In this document: in pieces, positions 7,139 to 16,505 of the stretch
Numbering within the stretch: position 1 is the stretch's first letter
How the letters are laid out: every line of letters starts with the position of its first letter
Source: Rhodospirillales bacterium
GTDB taxonomy: Bacteria; Pseudomonadota; Alphaproteobacteria; Acetobacterales; Acetobacteraceae
Reading direction: 5' to 3'
DNA length: 64,000 nt
Assembly: GCA_017304945.1 (NCBI GenBank)
Contig: JAFKLG010000068.1
Coordinates: forward strand, 1-64,000
Made by a program: the position numbers and the translations under genes
Notes under the pieces: generated by a model
What the model was told of the DNA's origin: nothing
Database searches by the model: none
Seen by the model: the letters and a program-made list of their open reading frames with translations, nothing else

Positions 7139-9025
7139 CTATCCTTCGGCGACATGGATGAACGTCTCGGCAGGCGTGAAGCCGCCGAGATCGAGACTGT
7201 TGCGATTCCCCCCCTCCGGCGTCGTTTGCATCACCGTGAAGCCCAGCTTCGCGTAGTGGTCCTTCACCATGCCGTTCTTCCTGGTCGGGACGTACTCGCC
7301 GACCAGCCGGCGGGCACCCAGCCGCTGCGCGTTGGAGGCGATCAGGTTCAGCGTGGTCGGCTCCACCTGGCGGCCCAGCACGCGGCAGCTCATCAGCCAG
7401 GTATCGATGTACAGGTCCTTGTCCGGCTGCAGCCGCCCGATGACGATCGCGATCACGCCGTTGTCGCCGAACCGGTCGGTAAGCCGCAACTGCAGCCCGA
7501 ACGCCGCCGGATCGGCCATGACGGCGAGCACGTCCTCCTCGGTGTAGCGCTTCGTCGTCAGGTTGAACTGGTTCGACTTGTTGATGAGCTGCACGATCCG
7601 CTGCAGGCCGATGCGGTCGAACGGCCGCACGATCAGCGTCATCTCCAGCCCGCGCAGATAGGCTTCGAGGTCGGTGGCGGAGGATTTCAGCGCCTCCCGC
7701 GCGCGATTGCCCTGGTATTGCGCGGTGCGCTCGCGGTCCTCCTCGGTGACCGCGAGGCCCTCGAAATAGCCGGCATCGGCAAGCGCGAGCGGGAAGGAGA
7801 CGGGATCGTCCGAAACCTCCGGCACCGCCACCATCGGCAGTTCCTGGCGCACCAGGTTCCGTTCGAACGGGTTGTCGTCGACGAACACCAGCGAGTCGAG
7901 GCCGATGTTCAGCTCCTGCGCGAGGCTGCGGATGTTGTCCGCCTTGTTCGACCAGTTGGCGACGAAGCCCGCAATGTCGCCGCGCCGCAGCACCATGTCG
8001 GGGTGTTTCTCGAACGGTTCGAGCGCGTTCGCCTCGTCGTTCTTCGAGCACACCGCAAGGATGATGCCGCGGCGGCCGAGTTCGCGCGCATAGTCCTGGA
8101 AGGCGACATAGGCCTCCCCCAGCGCGCTGCCCTGGCCGAGCGTGATGCCTTCCAGGCCGTCGTCGCCGATGACGCCGCCCCACAGCGTGTTGTCGAGATC
8201 GAGCACCAGGCACTTGAAGGAGCGGCCCTGCTTCGCCGCGGCCCAGCGGCCGACCAGGTCGCCGTAGAGCGGCGCGGCCGGCGGCGCGACTTCCTGCTTG
8301 GAACGGTGCCACAGCCCGGCATCGTGCCACTTGCCGATGCCATCGCGGGCCGCCCGCTCGTCCACGGCCAGGATATCGACGCCGTCTTCCTCGGCGGCGG
8401 CGCGCAAGGCCTCGTTCAATCGCGCGACGAAACGGAGGCGGGAGCCGGGCAGCCGGTGTTCGTTGTTGCCCAGCACCGACAGATGGATGGGCAGCGCGGC
8501 CTGCTGCAGGATCGGCGCCTTGAACGCCTCCCGCGCGAGTCTCCAGGTTTCCCGCACATGCGCGACTGTGTCCGCCAGCTGCGCGGCGGCGGCGTCTGCG
8601 TCCATCGCGGCGGTCACGCCGGCGGTCAGGTGATGGGCGTCGAACGCCAGCAGCACCGCGGTCGGCTGGAAGGCATGCAGCGCCGAGTCCGAGTCGGACA
8701 GTTCCTGCAGATACTGGCCGTAGTCGTTCTCATAGGTGTCGATCCAGATGCCGCGACGCAGGCCGGCGACGCGGATGGCCGGCAGCAGATGCGTCAGCGT
8801 GCTGGAGCCGAGGACCGCGAGGCGCACGGGCTTGGTCGCGAGGCCGGCGGGCGGGGTCGGGAACAGCCGGCGGGCCGCCTCGTCCAGTGCGTTGGTCAGC
8901 ACGAAATTGATGCGGCCATTCGCCAGCGCGACCGCCTCGTCCCAGGCGGCATTTGGATCGGACCCGAGTGCACGCAGCCGGGACCGCCAGTCGGGGATGG
9001 TGGGGAGCCAGTGGAGTTCGGTCAC
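7139..9025 (-). CDS. FkbH-like HAD-IIIC family protein
   Basis: The protein has 628 residues. The N-terminal domain (about 1-240) resembles the SGNH/flavodoxin-like part of FkbH relatives (VLGSSTLTHLLPAI). The HAD core has the nucleophile motif LDLDNTLWGG with Asp276, Asp278 and Thr280, plus VCSKNDEAN as motif II/III context. The C-terminal about 160 residues look like a GNAT fold (TLNLIASNAQRLGARRLVGE). FkbH proteins load glycerate from 1,3-bisphosphoglycerate onto an ACP to give glyceryl-ACP. The adjacent acp gene fits that reaction. No polyketide synthase or methoxymalonyl genes follow, so the product's destination, perhaps a surface glycan or lipid, is unknown. Confidence 0.85.
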   Translation of the reverse strand: MTELHWLPTIPDWRSRLRALGSDPNAAWDEAVALANGRINFVLTNALDEAARRLFPTPPAGLATKPVRLAVLGSSTLTHLLPAIRVAGLRRGIWIDTYENDYGQYLQELSDSDSALHAFQPTAVLLAFDAHHLTAGVTAAMDADAAAAQLADTVAHVRETWRLAREAFKAPILQQAALPIHLSVLGNNEHRLPGSRLRFVARLNEALRAAAEEDGVDILAVDERAARDGIGKWHDAGLWHRSKQEVAPPAAPLYGDLVGRWAAAKQGRSFKCLVLDLDNTLWGGVIGDDGLEGITLGQGSALGEAYVAFQDYARELGRRGIILAVCSKNDEANALEPFEKHPDMVLRRGDIAGFVANWSNKADNIRSLAQELNIGLDSLVFVDDNPFERNLVRQELPMVAVPEVSDDPVSFPLALADAGYFEGLAVTEEDRERTAQYQGNRAREALKSSATDLEAYLRGLEMTLIVRPFDRIGLQRIVQLINKSNQFNLTTKRYTEEDVLAVMADPAAFGLQLRLTDRFGDNGVIAIVIGRLQPDKDLYIDTWLMSCRVLGRQVEPTTLNLIASNAQRLGARRLVGEYVPTRKNGMVKDHYAKLGFTVMQTTPEGGNRNSLDLGGFTPAETFIHVAEG

Positions 9026-9076
9026 GGCGTCGATCCCATTCCGTGGGCACGGCAGGCGACGGTGGATCCGCCCTCG

Positions 9077-10711
9077 TCAGGCGGTCTCTAACAGTTGATC
9101 CCCGCGCTCTTCAACAACCATAGGCTGTCGGACTTCGTCCCGGACCAAGGCCGCGAGCACGTCATGCCAGCAGCCGATGTCGGCGGGCGTGTCCGGCCCG
9201 TCATGCGGTGGCAAAGGCGGCACTCGTCCGACCAGCCATCCGCCCGCCTCCCGGGTCACCATCCCGGCGGGGTGCGCCGCGTCGGGTCGGCAGAGCAGCA
9301 CCAGCCGCCGTCCGCGCATGGCGCGTCGGACGCGATCGAGCCCCGCATCCGCGCCGCGCCAAGCCTCGAGCTGGTAGGTGAAGCAGCGGCGGCCCGCTTG
9401 CAGCTCCGCCCGCAGCGCGGCGTCCACGCCCGCGAAGCAGGACTCCAGCATCCTCGCGAGCGCCTCCAGCGGCAGCGCCGCCGCGTCCAGCGGGCCGCGG
9501 CCGTCGAGCCCGGTGAGCCGGCTCAGCCGCGCCAGGTCTCCATCGCCGCGTTCCGCTCCCAGGCTGACGAACCTGTCCAGCAACCGGGGCAGCGGGTCCG
9601 GATCGGCGGCCGGGGCCCCGCGCAAGACGGGAGCGTCCGCCGCGGGGCTGGCCGAAGGGCCGTCCCGCTCCGCCTGGAGGTCGGCGGCGTCGGGGAACTG
9701 CCGCAATCCGAACGCCAGGGCCTTCTCCGCGGCCTCCACGTGGCCGGCGGCACGCAGGCTGCGCACCAGGCCCAGCATCGGCGCCGAGTCGTCGGGCAAT
9801 GCGGCACGGGCGGATTCGAACCCGGCGATGGCCTCCGCCCAGTCCCCCGCTGCCTCGGCCTGCCGCGCGCGCGCCAGGGTCAGGGCCGGGGAGGGACCGT
9901 GCCGGCGCTCCGCCTCGTCCAGCAGCGCCGCCGCTGCCGCGCCCTCGCCAAGGGCCATCGCCGCCGCGGCGCCGGCCGTGTAGCCCAGCGTCTGGCCGGG
10001 GAACCGCGCCCGCACCGACCGGCAGATATCCGCGACCAGCTCCCAGCGCGCGCCAGCCATTGCCTCGCCGACCGCCGCGACCAGGGCGGCGGAGTCGAGC
10101 AGTGCCGGTGTCAGCGAATCCAGCGCAGCGAGCCGCGCGTCGTCCGGGAAGCGCGCGCGTGCCGTGGCGATCCGCTGCGCGGCCTCCATCGGGTCCGGCC
10201 GCGCGGCCGCCACCTGTGCCGCGGCGATCCAGCTTGCCGGATCGTCCGGCAAGCGGGCGGTCGCCGCCGCCGCCATGTCATCGGCGGCATCGAACGCGCC
10301 ATGCGCCAGCAACGTCGCGACCGCGCCCAAATATCCACTCGTCGCGTTCGGCCGTGCCACCCGCAGCGCGGCCCAGGACTCCAGCGCGTCCAGCAACCGA
10401 CCCTGGCGGGAGGCTGCCGCGGCCTCCGCCTCGGCCAGCGCGGGATCGTCGGGGAAGCGCGCCCGCCCCGCGGCGACCACGATCGCCGCCTCCGCCGCGC
10501 AGCCGGTCTCGAGCAACAGCGCGGCGGCGCGCGAGAACGATTCTGAACGGCAAGGAAAATGCTGGCGCAGCAGGGCAAACCGCGCCAGCGCATCGGCGAC
10601 CCGTCCCTCCGCCCAGGCAGAAGCCGCGGCCGCGGACAGCGAATTGTAGGTCAGCGCCGCGTCCGCGACGTGCGACGGCGGCATGGAGCGGGCATCGGTC
10701 GACTGGCGCAT
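9077..10711 (-). CDS. TPR-like repeat protein of unknown function
   Basis: The protein has 544 residues if begun at the ATG at 10711 (MRQSTDARS); the ATG at 10684 is an alternative. Residues about 20-380 contain repeated Ala-rich helix pairs with recurring ARARFPDD / AARFPDDPA modules roughly every 34-36 residues, typical of degenerate TPR arrays. The last about 160 residues form a different domain containing CFTYQLEAWRGADAG and PPLPPHDGPD. The gene is 51 bp upstream of fkbH on the same strand, so a three-gene unit TPR-fkbH-acp is likely. TPR proteins with C-terminal extensions often occur with glycan assembly genes. That link is only an inference here. Confidence 0.6.
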   Translation of the reverse strand: MRQSTDARSMPPSHVADAALTYNSLSAAAASAWAEGRVADALARFALLRQHFPCRSESFSRAAALLLETGCAAEAAIVVAAGRARFPDDPALAEAEAAAASRQGRLLDALESWAALRVARPNATSGYLGAVATLLAHGAFDAADDMAAAATARLPDDPASWIAAAQVAAARPDPMEAAQRIATARARFPDDARLAALDSLTPALLDSAALVAAVGEAMAGARWELVADICRSVRARFPGQTLGYTAGAAAAMALGEGAAAAALLDEAERRHGPSPALTLARARQAEAAGDWAEAIAGFESARAALPDDSAPMLGLVRSLRAAGHVEAAEKALAFGLRQFPDAADLQAERDGPSASPAADAPVLRGAPAADPDPLPRLLDRFVSLGAERGDGDLARLSRLTGLDGRGPLDAAALPLEALARMLESCFAGVDAALRAELQAGRRCFTYQLEAWRGADAGLDRVRRAMRGRRLVLLCRPDAAHPAGMVTREAGGWLVGRVPPLPPHDGPDTPADIGCWHDVLAALVRDEVRQPMVVEERGDQLLETA

Positions 10712-10886
10712 CGGGCCATGGTTACACCGCGGGTGCGGGCCGGCGCCACGGCAACCCGGAAGACAGCCATCGTCAATCCGTCCCCAATCAATACCTAGGG
10801 GTAACGGAGGGGGATATCCCCAGCATTTTGTAGGTCGGGCCTTGAATCCCGTTGACCGATCCCGAACCCCAGGGTACGTCCGAGAT

Positions 10887-11597
10887 GTGACAACCGTCGA
10901 GTCCCACCCCTTCATTCGACTGCGCGGCCGCTCCTTCATGGCGCTGGTCCTCGCCCCGGAATTGCCGTTGGGCGAATGGCTGGCCGCATTGGATGCGCAG
11001 ATCGATCGTTCCCCCAGCTTCTTCGAAGGCCGGCCCGTGGTCGTGGACCTCGCCGGCCTCCCGCGGGAGCTGCCCGATGCCGCCGGCCTGCTGCAGGAGC
11101 TGGAGCGACGCGGCATCCATATCATCGGCACCGAAGGCGCGCACCCGTCCTGGCAAGGGATCGAGGCCTGGGGCCGTCCGCTGCCGAATGCCGGCAAGCC
11201 GGGACGCCCGATCGAGGTGCCCGACGAGCCGCGCGACACGTCGGCCGCCGCCGATCACGGCGGTGAACCGAACTCGCTGGTGATCGAGGAGCCGGTGCGC
11301 TCCGGCCAGTCGATCGTGTTCGAGCGGGGCGACGTCACCGTCCTCGGTTCGGTGGCCTCCGGTGCCGAAGTGATGGCCGGCGGCTCCATCCACATCTACG
11401 GCACGCTGCGCGGCCGTGCGATCGCCGGCATCGCCGGCAACGGCCGCGCCCGTGTCTTCTGCCGCAAGCTGCAAGCCGAACTCGTGGCGATCGACGGTGT
11501 CTACCAGACCGCCGACGACATGCCGTCTGCGCTGATCGGCCGGCCCGTCCAGGCCTGGCTCGACGGCGAGCAGATGAAAATGACCGCTCTCGACTGA
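10887..11597 (+). CDS. minC: Septum site-determining protein MinC
   Basis: The protein has 236 residues from a GTG at 10887 (VTTVESHPFIRLRGRS). No suitable ATG lies before the conserved N-terminal domain. The C-terminal beta-helix domain reads VTVLGSVASGAEVMAGGSIHIYGTLRGRAIAG, matching the MinC_C repeats that bind MinD. MinC inhibits FtsZ polymerisation away from midcell. It is followed 31 bp later by minD and then minE, the standard order. It is transcribed divergently from the TPR-like gene across a 175-bp spacer that must hold both promoters. Confidence 0.93.
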   Translation: MTTVESHPFIRLRGRSFMALVLAPELPLGEWLAALDAQIDRSPSFFEGRPVVVDLAGLPRELPDAAGLLQELERRGIHIIGTEGAHPSWQGIEAWGRPLPNAGKPGRPIEVPDEPRDTSAAADHGGEPNSLVIEEPVRSGQSIVFERGDVTVLGSVASGAEVMAGGSIHIYGTLRGRAIAGIAGNGRARVFCRKLQAELVAIDGVYQTADDMPSALIGRPVQAWLDGEQMKMTALD

Positions 11598-11628
11598 ACG
11601 CGCGATCTACTCAAGGGAGACGACACCG

Positions 11629-12444
11629 ATGGCCAAGGTCTTGGTCGTGACATCCGGCAAGGGCGGCGTCGGCAAGACGACCTCGACCGCCGCGCTCGGC
11701 GCCGCCCTCGCGCAGAGCGGGGAGAACGTCGTCGTCGTCGATTTCGACGTCGGCCTGCGTAATCTCGATCTGATCATGGGGTCCGAACGCCGCGTGGTGT
11801 ACGACCTGATCAACGTCGTGCAGGGCGACGCCAAGCTCAACCAGGCGCTGATCCGCGACAAGCGCGTGGAGACGCTGTCCCTGCTTCCCGCGTCGCAGAC
11901 CCGCGACAAGGACGCGCTGACGCCGGAAGGCGTGGAGCGCGTGGTCGGCGAACTGCGCGAGAAGTTCGACTGGGTGATCTGCGACAGCCCCGCCGGCATC
12001 GAGAAGGGCGCGCTGCTCGCGATGCGCCATGCCGACGTCGCGGTGGTGGTCACCAACCCGGAAGTCTCCTCGGTGCGTGACTCGGATCGCATCATCGGCA
12101 TGCTCGACTCGAAGACGGTGAAGGCCGAGAAGGGCGAGCGGATCGAGAAGCACCTGCTGCTCACCCGCTACGACCCGGCCCGCGCCGCCCGCAGCGAAAT
12201 GCTGAAGACCGACGACGTGCTCGAGATCCTCTCGATCCCGCTGCTCGGCATCATCCCCGAAAGCGAGGAAGTGCTCCGCGCCTCGAACATCGGCGCGCCG
12301 GTCACGCTCAACTCGCCGTCCAGCGCCGCCGCCCGCGCCTATTTCGATGCGGCGCGCCGGCTCAAGGGCGAGAAGGTGGAGATCGTGGTGCCGCTGCAGC
12401 GCACCGGCATCATCGGCAAGCTGTTCGGACGGAGGGTCGCATGA
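11629..12444 (+). CDS. minD: Septum site-determining ATPase MinD
   Basis: The protein has 271 residues. The deviant Walker A motif [10 protein letters not shown] (residues 9-18, signature Lys11) is diagnostic of the MinD/ParA family. It is followed by [14 protein letters not shown] and [11 protein letters not shown]. The C-terminal amphipathic membrane-targeting helix is present ([12 protein letters not shown]). MinD binds the inner membrane in the ATP form, recruits MinC, and is released by MinE-stimulated hydrolysis, giving pole-to-pole oscillation. Its stop overlaps the minE start by 4 bp (ATGA). Confidence 0.97.
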   Translation: MAKVLVVTSGKGGVGKTTSTAALGAALAQSGENVVVVDFDVGLRNLDLIMGSERRVVYDLINVVQGDAKLNQALIRDKRVETLSLLPASQTRDKDALTPEGVERVVGELREKFDWVICDSPAGIEKGALLAMRHADVAVVVTNPEVSSVRDSDRIIGMLDSKTVKAEKGERIEKHLLLTRYDPARAARSEMLKTDDVLEILSIPLLGIIPESEEVLRASNIGAPVTLNSPSSAAARAYFDAARRLKGEKVEIVVPLQRTGIIGKLFGRRVA

Positions 12445-12731
12445 ATCTTCTCGACCTGTTCCGCAAGAAGCCATCCGCGCCGGTTGCGCGGGAGCGGCTT
12501 CAGGTCCTGCTCGCACATGAACGCGGGGCGCATGGACAGTCCGAACTGCTGGCCAAGCTGCAGGAGGAAATCCTCCAGGTGATCGCCAAGCACATCAAGG
12601 TCTCCAAGGACCAGGTGCACATCAAGGTCGACCGCGCCGACGAGATCGCCACGCTCGAAATCGACGTGGAGATGCCCGACCTGTCGCCGCTCGCCCCGTC
12701 TCGGACGCCGCTGGCCTCCGCGCGGAGCTGA
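12441..12731 (+). CDS. minE: Cell division topological specificity factor MinE
   Basis: The protein has 96 residues starting [20 protein letters not shown], which carries the N-terminal membrane-binding and anti-MinCD segment ([11 protein letters not shown]). The dimerising C-terminal part has [20 protein letters not shown]. Length and order match the family. It stimulates the MinD ATPase and restricts the division inhibitor to the poles. It is translationally coupled to minD. The Ser/Pro-rich last 15 residues ([11 protein letters not shown]) are variable in the family. Confidence 0.95.
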   Translation: MNLLDLFRKKPSAPVARERLQVLLAHERGAHGQSELLAKLQEEILQVIAKHIKVSKDQVHIKVDRADEIATLEIDVEMPDLSPLAPSRTPLASARS

Positions 12732-12880
12732 CCACGGCCGCTTTTCTGCGGCAGGCCGACGGCGCCGAAACCTGGCCGATTCCGCCGTGCGCCTCGCTGC
12801 ACTGCGTGAGGACCGGGTCGCCGGCCGAGCAGTTGGCGTGACGCGGAGTCTGCGCGTGCGCCGATCGTGTGGTGCCGGCC

Positions 12881-14860
12881 ATGGATGACCGAAGCAGCCT
12901 GTGGATCGCCGCACCGCTGCTCGCGCTGGCCGTGCTGGCCGCGTGCGGGATCGCCTTCCCGACCGACTTCCTGCTGGGCACCGCGCCGCACTGGACCCGC
13001 GCCACCGGGGACGCCGCGCAGCACGTGATCGGCGGCCGCTATTTCACCGCCGATGCCTGGCGCCTGCCGCTGCTGTTCGTCCCGGCCCTCGGCTTTCCGG
13101 ACGGGACCAATATCGGCCTGACCGACAGCGTGCCGGTCGCGGCGCTGATCGCCAAGCTGGGCCGCGGGCTGTGGGGCGCGGAGCGCATCTATCTCCCGGC
13201 CTGGATCCTGGCCTGCTGGGTCCTGCAGGGCGTGGCCGGCGCGATCGCCCTGCATGTGGCGGGCGTGCGCCGCGTGGCGCCGCTGATCCTCGGCGGGCTG
13301 CTGCTCGTCTTCACCCCGGTGCTGCTGGCGCGGTTCGGGCATGCCGCGCTGAGCGCGCATTTCCTGCTGCTGCTCGCGCTGGCGATCCACTTGCGGGCGA
13401 TCCGCGCCCCGGCGGGTCACGACCGTGGCGGCCAGGGCCTAGACGGTCGCTTTCCCGCTCACACCCGCGCCGCCGATCGCGTCTGGCTGCTCTATCCGCC
13501 GCTGCTCGTGCTCGCGCTGCTCACGCATGTCTACCTGCTGGCCATGGTCGCCGGGTTCGCGCTCGCCACGCTGCTGCACGGGCTCTGGACCGAACGGCTC
13601 GGCGTGGGCGGCCTGCTGGTTCGGCTCGCCGCGATGGCGCTGCCCGTCGCCGCGACGCTCTGGCTGATCGGCTACTTCGCCCTCGGCCCGATGCCCTTCA
13701 AGGCGTATGGCGAGTGGCCGCTGAACCTCGCCGCCCCGCTCTGGCCGGGATGGAGCCTGCTGACCGGCACGCCTGGCGAACCCGCGGTGATCGGCTTCGA
13801 GAGCTATGCCTGGCCGGGCGCCGGCATGCTGCTGCTGGTCGTGCTCGCCCTGGTCGGTGCCCGTGCGCGGCTGCGTCCGCTGCTGGCGGCGCATGGCGCG
13901 ACCCTGATCGCGATGCTCGCGGTGCTGATCTTCGCCGCCACCTTCGCGGTCCGGCTGGGGCCCTGGACCATCCTCGGCCTGCCGCTCCAGACGGTGCGGA
14001 ACGCGGTGATCGCCGGCAGCCAGGCCGGCGGCACCCTGCACCGGCTGCTCGCGGCGCTGACGCGGGCGGACTGGGTGCGCGCCGGGCTGTACGGGCTGGT
14101 CCTGGTCGGCTTCGCCGGCGGCGTCGCCTTCCATCTGTGGCGAACCCGGCGGCGGCGCGCGCTCGCCGTGCTGGGCACTGCGGTCGTGGCGGTCGCGGCG
14201 GCGGCCGTGCTGGCGCCGCACGCCGTCGCGCTGGTGGTCAGCAACTTCCAGGGCTCTGCCCGCTTCGTCTGGATGCCGGGCTATCTGCTGGCCGTCCTCG
14301 CCATCGCCGGGGTCTGGCGCGCCTTCCGCCCGCCGGTGGCGCTCGCCTGCCTCGGCGTCGCGCTGCTGCTGCAGGTCGCCGACACCGAACCGCTCTGGGC
14401 GCGGTTGCGCGCGTATGCAACCGAGCAGCCGCCGGCGCTGCCGGATGCGGCGATGATCGATGCGGAGGTGGCGGCCGCGCACGAGCTGGTGCTGGTGCCC
14501 ACCTATCTCTGCGCCTATGCCGAGGGGCTCGCCCCGGCGGCGGAGGACGCGCTGGTCGACCGGATCACGCAGCTCGAACTGGCGGCATCGCGCACCGCGG
14601 TGCCGATCAACTCGGTGCGGACCTCCCGCATGTCGTCGGTGGACCAGGCCGGTCTGGCTGCGCGATGCGCGGCAGCGCGGGACGCGGCGCGCGATGATCT
14701 CCGCCGGACGGGACGGCTGACCGTGGTCCTGGCCGGCGCGCCGGCGGAGGAGACATTGCTGCGGGAGCTCGCGAACGACCCGGCCTGCACCCGATCGGCG
14801 GTCGGATTGCTCTGCCGCGGAGGAGGGGCGGAGCCGTCCGGCGCGGCGGGGGCGAGGTGA
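12881..14860 (+). CDS. DUF6311-like polytopic membrane protein
   Basis: The protein has 659 residues from the ATG at 12881 (MDDRSSLWIAAPLLAL). The N-terminal half carries GDAAQHVIGGRYF and LGFPDGTNIGLTDSVP. I recall these motifs from DUF6311 membrane proteins, which have a GT-C-like fold. About ten Leu/Ala-rich helices extend to about residue 490, followed by a hydrophilic, presumably periplasmic, C-terminal domain. Family members are suspected lipid-linked sugar transferases or glycan-related proteins; the function is not established. The preceding 149 bp after minE contain no clear gene. Confidence 0.7.
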   Translation: MDDRSSLWIAAPLLALAVLAACGIAFPTDFLLGTAPHWTRATGDAAQHVIGGRYFTADAWRLPLLFVPALGFPDGTNIGLTDSVPVAALIAKLGRGLWGAERIYLPAWILACWVLQGVAGAIALHVAGVRRVAPLILGGLLLVFTPVLLARFGHAALSAHFLLLLALAIHLRAIRAPAGHDRGGQGLDGRFPAHTRAADRVWLLYPPLLVLALLTHVYLLAMVAGFALATLLHGLWTERLGVGGLLVRLAAMALPVAATLWLIGYFALGPMPFKAYGEWPLNLAAPLWPGWSLLTGTPGEPAVIGFESYAWPGAGMLLLVVLALVGARARLRPLLAAHGATLIAMLAVLIFAATFAVRLGPWTILGLPLQTVRNAVIAGSQAGGTLHRLLAALTRADWVRAGLYGLVLVGFAGGVAFHLWRTRRRRALAVLGTAVVAVAAAAVLAPHAVALVVSNFQGSARFVWMPGYLLAVLAIAGVWRAFRPPVALACLGVALLLQVADTEPLWARLRAYATEQPPALPDAAMIDAEVAAAHELVLVPTYLCAYAEGLAPAAEDALVDRITQLELAASRTAVPINSVRTSRMSSVDQAGLAARCAAARDAARDDLRRTGRLTVVLAGAPAEETLLRELANDPACTRSAVGLLCRGGGAEPSGAAGAR

Positions 14861-14873
14861 CCGGACCGCGCGT

Positions 14874-15446
14874 TCAGGAAGCCTGGGGCGAGGCGGCCAG
14901 CAGGCGCTCGATCGGGTCCCACACGAAGGCGGTCTGCATCAGCATCTGCCCGGCGAAGCGGATTTGCGCCTCGGCCGCCGGCTTGCCGCCCAGCCGCTGG
15001 TAGAACCAGCGGGACGGATTGTCGCGCAGCACCCAGAGATAGGCGGACTTGCAGCCGGCCTCGATCAGGTGCGCCGCGGCGGCGCGCATCAGGCGGCGCC
15101 CCACGCCGCGGTCGCGCCAGTCGTCGAGGACGTACAGCGTCTCGACCTCGCCCTCGCCCAGCCGCTTGCCGCCGATCTCGCCGCCGCGGGCGCGGCCGGC
15201 GGTGCTGAAGCCGATGATGCGGGGGGTGCTGCCGGGGGGCAGGTCCTGGCCGAAGGCGGTCGCGACGGTGACGCCCGTGCCGTTGCGGATCGCGGCGTCG
15301 TAATGCGCAGCCTGCCGGGAGACGGAGAGGTTGGCGAGATAGCGGTCGGGCAGGATGCCGGGATAGGCGCTGCGCCAGGCCGCGACATGCACGGCGGCGA
15401 TCGCGATGGCGTCCGCCGGCCGCGCCTTGCGCAGCGAGATCGTCAT
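14874..15446 (-). CDS. GNAT family N-acetyltransferase
   Basis: The protein has 190 residues beginning MTISLRKARPADAIAIAAVH, the usual GNAT beta1-alpha1 opening. The acetyl-CoA pyrophosphate loop reads DDWRDRGVGRRLMRAAA (R/Q-x-x-G-x-G/A pattern), followed by LWVLRDNPSRWFYQRLGGK. Its ATG at 15446 overlaps the ancestral stop of the upstream rsmB-like gene (ATGA, 15443-15446), so it was translationally coupled to that gene before the lesion described there. The substrate is unknown. Confidence 0.85.
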   Translation of the reverse strand: MTISLRKARPADAIAIAAVHVAAWRSAYPGILPDRYLANLSVSRQAAHYDAAIRNGTGVTVATAFGQDLPPGSTPRIIGFSTAGRARGGEIGGKRLGEGEVETLYVLDDWRDRGVGRRLMRAAAAHLIEAGCKSAYLWVLRDNPSRWFYQRLGGKPAAEAQIRFAGQMLMQTAFVWDPIERLLAASPQAS

Positions 15447-15527
15447 GCCACGCGCTCCAGCACCGCGGCGAAGAACCCGTCCGTGTGGTGCCGCGCCGGG
15501 GTGAGCGACAGCCAGTCCCCGGTTCCT

Positions 15528-15587
15528 CGCGGCGGCGGCTCGACTGGTGGCTGCAGGGCAACGCCACGCCCCGGCTGCTGGTGGGCG
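15528..15587 (+). repeat. 60-bp inverted repeat, displaced copy
   Basis: All 60 bases are the exact reverse complement of 16446-16505. This copy interrupts the rsmB-like gene at motif VI. It is in the orientation opposite to the gene's own coding sequence. Confidence 0.95.
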
Positions 15588-16445
15588 TAGCGTAGACCAA
15601 GCGTCCGCCGATGCGAACCAGCGCCTGCGCCGCATCGAGGATGCTCGCCTGTTTGGGAAGCAATTCCAGGAGATCGGCCTCGCGCAGCCGCGAGCGTGCA
15701 TCGGGGTTGCGGCGCCAGGTGCCGGTGCCGGTGCAGGGCGCATCGACCAGCACGCGGTCGAAGCTGCCGGCGCGGCGCTTGGCCCATTTGTCCCCGGCCG
15801 CGACCAGGTGGCGCTCCACGTTGTGCACGCCCGCGCGGCGGAGCCGGCGGACCGCTCCGTCGAGCCGCGGCGCGGAGACGTCGCAGGCGACGACCTGTCC
15901 CTTGTTCTGCATGGTGGCGGCCAGCGCGAGCGTCTTGCCGCCGGCGCCGGCGCACCAGTCCACCACCCGCATGCCGGGCTGCGCGCCGACCATCAGGGCG
16001 ATGAGCTGGCTGCCCTCGTCCTGGATCTCGACCAGGCCGGACTGGAAGGCGGGGCCGGTGGTGACCGGGCGGCGGCCGGCGATGCGCAGCCCCCAGGGGG
16101 AGAGCGGGGTCGGCTCCGCCTGCCAGCCTTCGGCGGCGAGCGCGGCCTGCGCCTGCTCCCGCGTGGCCTTCAGCAGGTTCACCCGCAGGTCGAGCGGCGC
16201 CGGTGTCGCCATCGCCGCCATCTCGGTCGCCAGCGCCGGTCCGAAGCGCGCGGCGAGCCGTGGATGCAGCCAGTCGGGCACTTCGAGCCGCACCGGTTCC
16301 GGCATGGCGGGATGATCGAGCGTATGGCCCTCGAGCCGCGCCAGCCGGGCATGCTCGTTGCGGCCGAGGATCTCCGGGGCGAAGCGGCCGCCCGAGTAGC
16401 TCTGCGCGAGGCCGGACAGCGTCCAGCCCTCCAGCAGCAGGGAGG

Positions 16446-16505
16446 CGCCCACCAGCAGCCGGGGCGTGGCGTTGCCCTGCAGCCACCAGTCGAGCCGCCG
16501 CCGCG
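16446..16505 (-). repeat. 60-bp inverted repeat, source copy
   Basis: This is the native position within the N-terminal part of the rsmB-like gene, encoding RRRLDWWLQGNATPRLLVGA in frame. Because it makes sense in the protein family context, it is the source and the 15528-15587 copy is the derived one. Confidence 0.95.

Noticed and set aside
12732-12880. A stop-free stretch after minE that would encode about 37 residues with Cys (PPCASLHC).
   Set aside because: There is no ATG, GTG or TTG start in the right place and no Shine-Dalgarno. It is probably just intergenic sequence before the DUF6311-like gene.
14515-15443. Continuation of the rsmB-like frame as a 719-residue protein.
   Set aside because: After the inverted insert the residues are low-complexity and run out of frame through the GNAT gene and antisense to the DUF6311-like gene. 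It is a frameshift read-through, not a fusion.
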